This document shows positions 58,586 through 64,000 of a stretch of DNA of 64,000 nt, piece by piece. Below the pieces are notes generated by a model, which ran no database searches, was not told where the DNA came from, and saw only the letters and a list, made by a program, of their open reading frames with translations. The stretch is taken from positions 1 through 64,000 of the forward strand of contig URNT01000011.1 of NCBI GenBank assembly GCA_900549235.1. The letters are read 5' to 3'. Source of the DNA: an uncultured Clostridium sp. Lineage in GTDB: Bacteria; Bacillota; Clostridia; Lachnospirales; Lachnospiraceae. The position numbers were made by a program, and so were the translations under genes. How positions within the stretch are numbered: the first letter of the stretch is position 1; every line of letters starts with the position of its first letter.

Positions 58586-60931
58586 GTGACCTTAAGTGAA
58601 CTAAAACCCGGAGCCTGCGCGAAGATCTGCTCCGTGGGAGGACAGGGTGCGTTAAGACAGCATTTTCTTGATATGGGCCTCATTCCGGGAGCCCAGGTAA
58701 CTATGGTAAAGCTGGCCCCCATGGGAGATCCCATGGAATTAAAGCTTCACGGCTATGAACTGACCCTGCGTCTTGCTGACGCGGAGCAGATTACTATCCA
58801 GGAGACCGAAGCCATTTTACCTCCAGATCAGGAAGGAAAAAGTAAGAAACGGATCGACCATCCGGGCCTTGGAGAGTCTGGAAAATATCACTCCAAGGAG
58901 ACAGAAACTCCTCTGCCGGAGTCAGAGACTCTGACATTTGCCCTGGTGGGAAACCAGAACTGCGGAAAGACCACCTTCTTTAACCGGCTGACCGGCTCCA
59001 ACCAGCATGTGGGCAACTTCCCCGGAGTAACGGTGGACCGAAAGGACGGCGTGATCCGTGGCCATGACAATACCCTGGTAACGGATCTTCCGGGTATCTA
59101 TTCCATGTCGCCCTACAGCAGCGAGGAGATTGTAACAAGAGAATTTATCCTGAAGGAGCATCCAAGAGGGATCATCAATATCGTAGACGCCTCCAACATC
59201 GAGCGGAACCTTTACCTGACCCTTCAGCTGATGGAGTTAAACATCCCCATGGTCATCGCCCTCAACATGATGGACGAGGTCCGGGAAAATGGCGGCACCA
59301 TCCTGATCAACGAGATGGAGGCGGCGCTGGGAGTTCCTGTGATCCCCATTTCTGCCGCTAAAAATGAGGGCATCGGCGAGGTGGTCACCCATGCGCTCCA
59401 TGTGGCAAAGTATCAGGAGCGGCCTGTGCGGGTGGACTTCTGCTCCGCTGAGGGAAGCGGCAGCGCGGTGCACCGTGCCATCCACGCCATTACCCACCTG
59501 ATCGAGGACCACGCGGCCCAGGCCCAGATTCCTCTCCGTTTTGCGGCAACCAAGCTTGCAGAAGGAGATCCCCTGGTTCTAAACCGGCTGGGAATGGATA
59601 AAAATGAGACAGAAACCCTGGAGCATATCCGTCTGCAGATGGAGCGGGAACGCGGCCTTGACGCCTCCGCTGCCATTGCGGATATGAGGTTCCAGTTCAT
59701 CCAGAGCCTCTGTGAGGAAACGGTGATCAAGCCCAAAGAAAGCAAGGAGCATATCAGAAGCCGGCGCATCGATGAGATCCTGACTGGAAAATATACTGCC
59801 ATCCCTGCCTTTATCGGCATTATGGCCCTGGTCTTTGCTCTGACCTTCAATGTAATTGGAGCGGCCCTGGCTGATGTGCTGGATACAGGAATCACCTGGC
59901 TGACAGAGCTGGTGGACGGCCTTCTTACCTCCATGGAGATCAATGAAGCCCTCCACTCCCTTGTGATCGACGGTATCTTTAACGGAGTGGGAAGCGTGCT
60001 CAGCTTCCTTCCTATTATTATTACCCTGTTCTTCTTTTTATCCATCCTGGAGGACAGCGGCTATATGGCGAGGGTTGCCTTTGTAATGGATAAGCTCCTT
60101 AGAAAGATCGGCCTTTCCGGGCGCAGCATTGTGCCCATGCTCATCGGGTTTGGATGTACAGTTCCGGGAGTCATGGCCAGCAGGACCCTGTCCTCTGAGC
60201 GGGACCGGAAAATGACCATCCTTCTCACCCCCTTTATGAGCTGCTCCGCGAAGCTGCCCATCTACGCCTTTTTCACCGCTGTATTTTTCCCGGAAAATGG
60301 GGCTCTTGTGATGGTGGGGCTGTATTTCTTCGGTATTTTGACCGGCATCCTGGCTGCGTCCCTGTTAAAAGATACCCTTTTTAAGGGAGAGGCTGTTCCT
60401 TTTGTAATGGAGCTTCCAAACTACCGTATGCCTGGAGCCAAAAATGTAGCCCAGCTTTTATGGGATAAGGCCAAGGATTTCCTCCAGAGAGCCTTTACGG
60501 TGATCTTTATCGCTACCATTGTCATCTGGTTTTTACAGGCCTTTAATCTTCAGTTTGAGATGGTGGAGCAGTCCCAGGACAGCATCCTGGCCTCCCTTGC
60601 AGGTTTTATCTCCCCCATCTTCGCTCCCCTTGGCTTTGGGGACTGGAGGATCTCTACGGCGCTGATCACCGGCTTTATGGCAAAGGAAAGCGTGGTTTCC
60701 ACCCTTTCCGTACTGATCCCCGGAACAGATCTGCTGACCACTCTTCTGACACCCTTAAGCGCGGTAAGCCTGCTGGTATTCTGCCTGTTATATACCCCCT
60801 GCGTAGCGGCTGTGGCTTCCATCCGCAGAGAGCTGGGCGGAAAATGGGCGGCGGCGGTCGTCCTCGGACAGTGTATCATTGCCTGGATCATGGCCTTTAT
60901 CGTCCATGGACTGGGACAGCTGTTTTTCTGA
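58586..60931 (+). CDS. feoB: ferrous iron transporter FeoB with fused N-terminal FeoA domain
   Basis: 781 residues from GTG 58586 (AAGGGGG before). Residues 1-72 are FeoA-like (LSELKPGACAKICSVGGQGALRQHFLDMGLIPGAQVTM), followed by a linker and the FeoB GTPase (GNQNCGKTTFFNRLTG, about 114; VTVDRKDGVI; DLPGIYSMSPYSSEE; NMMDE). The membrane part starts at about 405 with eight or so segments, including conserved IGFGCTVPGVMASRTL and FMSCSAKLPIYAFFTAVF. Imports Fe(II) under anaerobiosis. A FeoA-FeoB fusion is known in Clostridia but less common than separate genes. Confidence 0.96.
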   Translation: MTLSELKPGACAKICSVGGQGALRQHFLDMGLIPGAQVTMVKLAPMGDPMELKLHGYELTLRLADAEQITIQETEAILPPDQEGKSKKRIDHPGLGESGKYHSKETETPLPESETLTFALVGNQNCGKTTFFNRLTGSNQHVGNFPGVTVDRKDGVIRGHDNTLVTDLPGIYSMSPYSSEEIVTREFILKEHPRGIINIVDASNIERNLYLTLQLMELNIPMVIALNMMDEVRENGGTILINEMEAALGVPVIPISAAKNEGIGEVVTHALHVAKYQERPVRVDFCSAEGSGSAVHRAIHAITHLIEDHAAQAQIPLRFAATKLAEGDPLVLNRLGMDKNETETLEHIRLQMERERGLDASAAIADMRFQFIQSLCEETVIKPKESKEHIRSRRIDEILTGKYTAIPAFIGIMALVFALTFNVIGAALADVLDTGITWLTELVDGLLTSMEINEALHSLVIDGIFNGVGSVLSFLPIIITLFFFLSILEDSGYMARVAFVMDKLLRKIGLSGRSIVPMLIGFGCTVPGVMASRTLSSERDRKMTILLTPFMSCSAKLPIYAFFTAVFFPENGALVMVGLYFFGILTGILAASLLKDTLFKGEAVPFVMELPNYRMPGAKNVAQLLWDKAKDFLQRAFTVIFIATIVIWFLQAFNLQFEMVEQSQDSILASLAGFISPIFAPLGFGDWRISTALITGFMAKESVVSTLSVLIPGTDLLTTLLTPLSAVSLLVFCLLYTPCVAAVASIRRELGGKWAAAVVLGQCIIAWIMAFIVHGLGQLFF

Positions 60932-60941
60932 TCTTAGCATG

Positions 60942-60978
60942 AAAAAGCCTCCGGTTCTCCACGAGCCGAAGGCTTTTT
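60942..60978. terminator. convergent terminator after feoB
   Basis: AAAAAGCCT..GG..TC / GA..CC..AGGCTTTTT (60942-60957 / 60963-60978) with a five-base loop; T tracts on both strands serve feoB and the GGDEF-EAL gene. Confidence 0.85.
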
Positions 60979-62423
60979 TATTTTAATAATTGTTCAAATT
61001 CTTCTGCCGGCATGGGCTTCCCGAAATAATAGCCCTGGATCTGGTCGCAGCCCTCCTTTTTCAGGAAATCTACGTCCTCACGTTTCTCAATCCCCTCTGC
61101 CACCACATGGATGCCAAGGGCCTTTGCGATCCTGATGATCCCGCTGGTAACGATCCGTCCTCTCTCCTTTTCATCCTCGGAAAACATCTGACGGTCCAGC
61201 TTTATGGTGGCGATGGGGAGGCTTTTTAAGGTATTAAGGGAGGAATACCCGCTTCCAAAGTCATCCATGGAGCATTCAAAGCCCATTTCCTTCAGCTCCT
61301 TTACAAAGGTGATCAGGTTAGTGTCAGGGAGAATGCTTTCCGATATTTCAAATTCCAGAAACTCCTTGGGAACATTGTACTTTTCGTAGATAGGCATATA
61401 CTTGCTGGTAAAAAATCCCCCTTCTGTAAACTGCGCCCTGGACAGGTTTACAGAGATCTTTACCGGCTTCCTTCCCTCCCGGATCCAGCCATCTATCAGC
61501 TGAAGGGCGGACTCAAAGATAAAACGGTCCAGGTTCCGTATAAAACCATTTCTCTCAAACAGCGGCAGAAACTCATACAGAGGGATCATTCCCTGATCCG
61601 GGTCACACCAGCGGATCAGAGCCTCCGCCCCGGCCAATGTCTCATGCTTCAGCTCGTATTTGGGCTGGAGGTACATTTTAAAGTGGCCCTTTTCCAAAGC
61701 AGGCTCTCCCATACACTCCAGCTCACGCTCACGCTTTCTTCGGTCGCTAAAATTGAAATCGTAAATCTCGAAATGGGTATTGCGGTCTGCCGCATCCGGG
61801 CTGGCGGTCCGGCAGTAATTGGTCTTGTCCATAATGGATCCCAGAGGCTCCGCCGGATCCTGGATCACATAGCCTCCGATGGAAAGAAACAGCTTTTTCT
61901 GGATCCCCAGATCCTCTTTAAAATACACAGCATCATCCAGGGCGTAGATCCGTTTGCGGAGAAGCTCTGAGTTCCCCTCCTTCACCAGAAGGTAAAAGGT
62001 ATCCGCACTGGCGCGGCAGATCAGCTCCTCCTTTGTCAGAACGCCGGACAGGGCTTCATACACCTTTTTAAGGACCTGGTCCCCCACCTCTCTGCCATAG
62101 CCGTAATCGATGTGACTGAACTTCTTGATATTGATAATAAGAAAGCTCCAGACCGTATTCTCCTCCTTCAGCTTCTTTTCCCATCTTTTCAGAAAGGTCT
62201 GGCCGTTCATGCCCCCTGTCAGGGGATCTTCACTGGACATTTCCAGATACAGGCACTGGTACCTGGTAAAGGCCCAGGCGCCCCAGAGGGCCAGGACAGC
62301 CCAGAAAGCAGGAATCAGGGAGGCGGCTCCCCTTCCGCCCTTCCAGATATACAGAAAGATCAGAAGAAGCATAGATGCCGCAAACAAAAGGAATCGTCTA
62401 TAATAATGTTGTTTTACTTTCAA
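60978..62423 (-). CDS. membrane GGDEF-EAL protein, c-di-GMP phosphodiesterase
   Basis: 481 residues from TTG 62423 (GGGGAG ten bases before). Two membrane helices (11-27 and 35-53), then a GGDEF-type domain whose site is ASADTF (138-143), so it is degenerate. The EAL domain is complete: GAEALIRW (265-272), VNLSRAQF, LEFEISES, MDDFGSGYSSLNTLKSLPI, KLDRQMF, AEGIEK and QGYYFGKPMP. It should hydrolyse c-di-GMP, perhaps with the GGDEF part as a regulatory GTP sensor. It faces feoB convergently and no cyclase is nearby. Confidence 0.93.
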   Translation of the reverse strand: MKVKQHYYRRFLLFAASMLLLIFLYIWKGGRGAASLIPAFWAVLALWGAWAFTRYQCLYLEMSSEDPLTGGMNGQTFLKRWEKKLKEENTVWSFLIINIKKFSHIDYGYGREVGDQVLKKVYEALSGVLTKEELICRASADTFYLLVKEGNSELLRKRIYALDDAVYFKEDLGIQKKLFLSIGGYVIQDPAEPLGSIMDKTNYCRTASPDAADRNTHFEIYDFNFSDRRKRERELECMGEPALEKGHFKMYLQPKYELKHETLAGAEALIRWCDPDQGMIPLYEFLPLFERNGFIRNLDRFIFESALQLIDGWIREGRKPVKISVNLSRAQFTEGGFFTSKYMPIYEKYNVPKEFLEFEISESILPDTNLITFVKELKEMGFECSMDDFGSGYSSLNTLKSLPIATIKLDRQMFSEDEKERGRIVTSGIIRIAKALGIHVVAEGIEKREDVDFLKKEGCDQIQGYYFGKPMPAEEFEQLLK

Positions 62424-62443
62424 TGTAAAATGGCTCCCCTAGA

Positions 62444-62482
62444 CAAAATAATAGGACAGCCGGTGGTAACTGGCCATCCTAT
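62444..62482 (-). terminator. terminator after the hydrolase gene
   Basis: ATAGGA (62451-62456) pairs with TCCTAT (62477-62482), with an extended inner GGCC/GGCTG region; the minus strand ends in TATTTTG. It also lies in the leader of the EAL gene, so it could reduce read-through into it. Confidence 0.6.
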
Positions 62483-62513
62483 CTATTATTATATATAATT
62501 TTACTGACGTTGT

Positions 62514-63611
62514 CTACTGATTTTCATCCACCTTCATCCAGGCAAGATCCTCTTCCAGATCCTCTCCGTGAAATTGGTGCCCCCCTTCATAGTGCCGGTG
62601 GAGCAGGTTCTCCTCCGCCCCATTCAGCCGGTAGGCGGCGCGGATAATATCTACCTGTTCATCCGCATTGACAATACCTCTGGCTCCGTTTAGATGGTCG
62701 GAAATCCCCGACTGGATCACAAGGGGCCTGGGGGCAATAAGGGAGGCTATGTCTCCCAAATCAGCCAGACGCCACAGGCCGGGAACATAGTTGCAGCTGC
62801 AGTTGCCGTTCAGCTCTAAAAGGGCATCCCTGGCCCCATACATATAGCCGCTTATAAGAGCCCTGCGGATTCGATCATCAAGAGCTGTCAGCCACAGGGT
62901 CTGAAGGCCGCCGCCGGAAAAGCCCAGGCAGCCAAGATCCTCCATCTTCCACTCTCCCCGCTCCTGCACATAATCGATCAGGCGCATCAGATCCCAGGCG
63001 CACATACCTGCCACTGTAAGGCCCAGAGGCTCTGCCATATGGGCCTGGTGGAAGCAGGTGCCCCTCATAAAGCAATCCTCCTCATCCTTTTGAAAGGCCA
63101 GATCCCGGCGCTCCCCAAAGCCTCTCGCGTCCGGGCAGAGAGCCACAACGCCCAGCTTCGCAAGCTGCAGACCATAATCATAATGAAATTTTTCAATGGC
63201 ATCGGCCACCGCAGGAATCTCCCCGCAGCCTGCCACCGTATATTTTCCGGCCCCCTGATGTCCATGGGGGGCAAGAAAGCAGGAGAGCTTTTCCTTTCCC
63301 TCTGAGGGCGGGATCAGGATGTATACAGGCATCCACACCTCCGGTTCCACCTGAAGGATCACCTTTTCCCGGACGATCCCGTCCTCCAGGGTGATACGCT
63401 CCTCACAGCATGGAAGCAGGGGGCAGGTTTCCATCAGATCCATACCCAGAAGGCTCCAGAGCTCCTTCTTCAGATCCGCCTTCCATTCCTGCCACTCCTC
63501 CTTTGTGGCGCCGGAAAAAGCCTTCTTTCTGGCCAGCCGGTCATATTTTTTCTTCATTCCATCCAGGCTGTCATAATATCTGCTGATGGAAATGATCCGT
63601 TTCTCACTCAT
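62514..63611 (-). CDS. alpha/beta hydrolase (acetyl-xylan-esterase/dienelactone-hydrolase-like)
   Basis: 365 residues from ATG 63611 (AGAGAGGAAG before; the ATG eight codons earlier lacks a site). The fold's elbow is LGFSGGGLQTL (about 230), giving nucleophile Ser, with an acid and His near the end (VDIIRAAYRL, YEGGHQFHGEDL). Front part: HGHQGAGKYTVAGCG for the oxyanion region. Substrate likely a sugar ester or small ester. Overlaps the upstream YesL-like gene by eight bases, suggesting carbohydrate use. No signal peptide. Confidence 0.85.
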   Translation of the reverse strand: MSEKRIISISRYYDSLDGMKKKYDRLARKKAFSGATKEEWQEWKADLKKELWSLLGMDLMETCPLLPCCEERITLEDGIVREKVILQVEPEVWMPVYILIPPSEGKEKLSCFLAPHGHQGAGKYTVAGCGEIPAVADAIEKFHYDYGLQLAKLGVVALCPDARGFGERRDLAFQKDEEDCFMRGTCFHQAHMAEPLGLTVAGMCAWDLMRLIDYVQERGEWKMEDLGCLGFSGGGLQTLWLTALDDRIRRALISGYMYGARDALLELNGNCSCNYVPGLWRLADLGDIASLIAPRPLVIQSGISDHLNGARGIVNADEQVDIIRAAYRLNGAEENLLHRHYEGGHQFHGEDLEEDLAWMKVDENQ

Positions 63612-64000
63612 CTTCCTTCCTCTCTCCCAGATCATACCGGAGCTGATCCAGAGCCCTCCTTAAGTGAAATGCATTGACAACAAAGAAAAGAGGGATCCCA
63701 AAGATCAGAAACAAAATGGCAAGCTGAGGAAAGAATGCTACGCTTACCGCGGCCAGGATCCCAAGAAGCACATCCTGCAAAAGCATCATGGAGGTAGCGC
63801 CCCAGTTTCCAAGAGCCATCATAAAGGCATTGACCACAGTCCGGACGGTGGTATTTTCAAAGCTCACCAGAACGACCCACAGCCACATCATGGTGATCCC
63901 ATATAAAAGGGCCAGAAATACCAGTGCCGCAAGGAGCAGTGTCCCCATCATCCCTGCCAGCGGAACCCGGACACTGAATATATAAAGATCCAGAACGATC
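63604..64000 (-). CDS. YesL-type (DUF624) membrane protein, 5' end outside window
   Basis: At least 132 residues; the frame stays open through the window edge (...DLYIFS then LAGMMG), so the start is missing. Hydrophobic segments LLLAALVFLALLYGITMMWLWVVLV, MALGNWGATSMMLLQ and IALFLIFGIPLFFVVNAFH fit the DUF624 family found beside carbohydrate transport and hydrolase genes. Ends KEDE. Co-translated with the hydrolase gene. The role of DUF624 proteins is not established. Confidence 0.75.
   Translation of the reverse strand, partial: IVLDLYIFSVRVPLAGMMGTLLLAALVFLALLYGITMMWLWVVLVSFENTTVRTVVNAFMMALGNWGATSMMLLQDVLLGILAAVSVAFFPQLAILFLIFGIPLFFVVNAFHLRRALDQLRYDLGERKEDE

Noticed and set aside
1..64000. 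CRISPR array
   Set aside because: No regularly spaced direct repeats of 25-40 bases were seen on either strand.

Overview
The window looks like a chromosome segment of an anaerobic, gut-type Firmicute, most likely Lachnospiraceae. It carries a PolC-type replicase, a class III (Clostridia/Bacilli) fructose-bisphosphatase, a ParE/ParC pair, a Bmp-type nucleoside importer, two glycyl-radical-linked genes (yjjI/yjjW) and FeoAB, with clear sigma-A type promoters and strong Shine-Dalgarno sites. The family assignment is inferred from gene content; no rRNA is present.

Region 1 (1-10.5 kb) is a mobile element, probably the early/replication arm of a prophage or phage-plasmid. About twenty short, tightly packed, overlapping minus-strand genes encode SSB, ParA, a ParB fused to a DUF3850 (ASCH-like) domain, a VRR-NUC nuclease, a probable HUH rolling-circle Rep, a DUF7768 protein, a second OB-fold protein, a PAPS-reductase/DndC-like PP-loop protein, several tiny membrane or Cys-rich proteins, a small HTH protein and a CAT-anticodon tRNA. 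No integrase, capsid or packaging gene lies inside the window. The only convincing promoter in this arm points the other way, in front of rep, and drives a predicted ~64-nt structured RNA (5180-5243). Two strong terminators (10545-10653) separate the arm from the chromosome.

Region 2 (10.7-28 kb) is housekeeping: a DUF4163-type surface protein, upp, a beta-helix acyltransferase-like protein, topB, galM, asd, parC/parE, a PolA-type 5'-3' exonuclease, a YitT protein, tRNA-Gly(CCC), fbp and two divergent AI-2E/YtvI-type membrane proteins.

Region 3 (29.2-41 kb) is one nucleoside-scavenging cluster read on the minus strand: Crp/Fnr regulator, surface 5'-nucleotidase, uridine phosphorylase, Bmp lipoprotein, YjjI glycyl radical enzyme and its activase YjjW, ABC importer (ATPase plus two permeases), deoC and cdd. 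The genes suggest extracellular nucleotide dephosphorylation, import, deamination, phosphorolysis and deoxyribose-5-phosphate cleavage, with YjjI as an unexplained extra step.

Region 4 (41.2-46 kb) has a tRNA-Pro/Glu/Thr operon, a copper operon (copA-csoR-copZ) with a textbook CsoR operator, and a sodium:amino-acid type symporter behind a structured leader. Region 5 (46-57 kb) is the operon pyrH-frr-uppS-cdsA-dxr-rseP-ispG-polC (UMP kinase, ribosome recycling, isoprenoid and phospholipid precursors, site-2 protease, replicase). A 156-bp MITE-like element with 16-bp terminal inverted repeats and an 8-bp target duplication sits exactly at the polC stop codon. Region 6 (57-64 kb) has a degenerate GGDEF-EAL protein in an operon with a FeoA-FeoB fusion, a convergent membrane GGDEF-EAL protein with an intact EAL site, an alpha/beta hydrolase and the end of a YesL-type membrane protein cut by the window edge.

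No stretch longer than 300 bases lacks a feature. No CRISPR array, rRNA or complete insertion sequence was seen.
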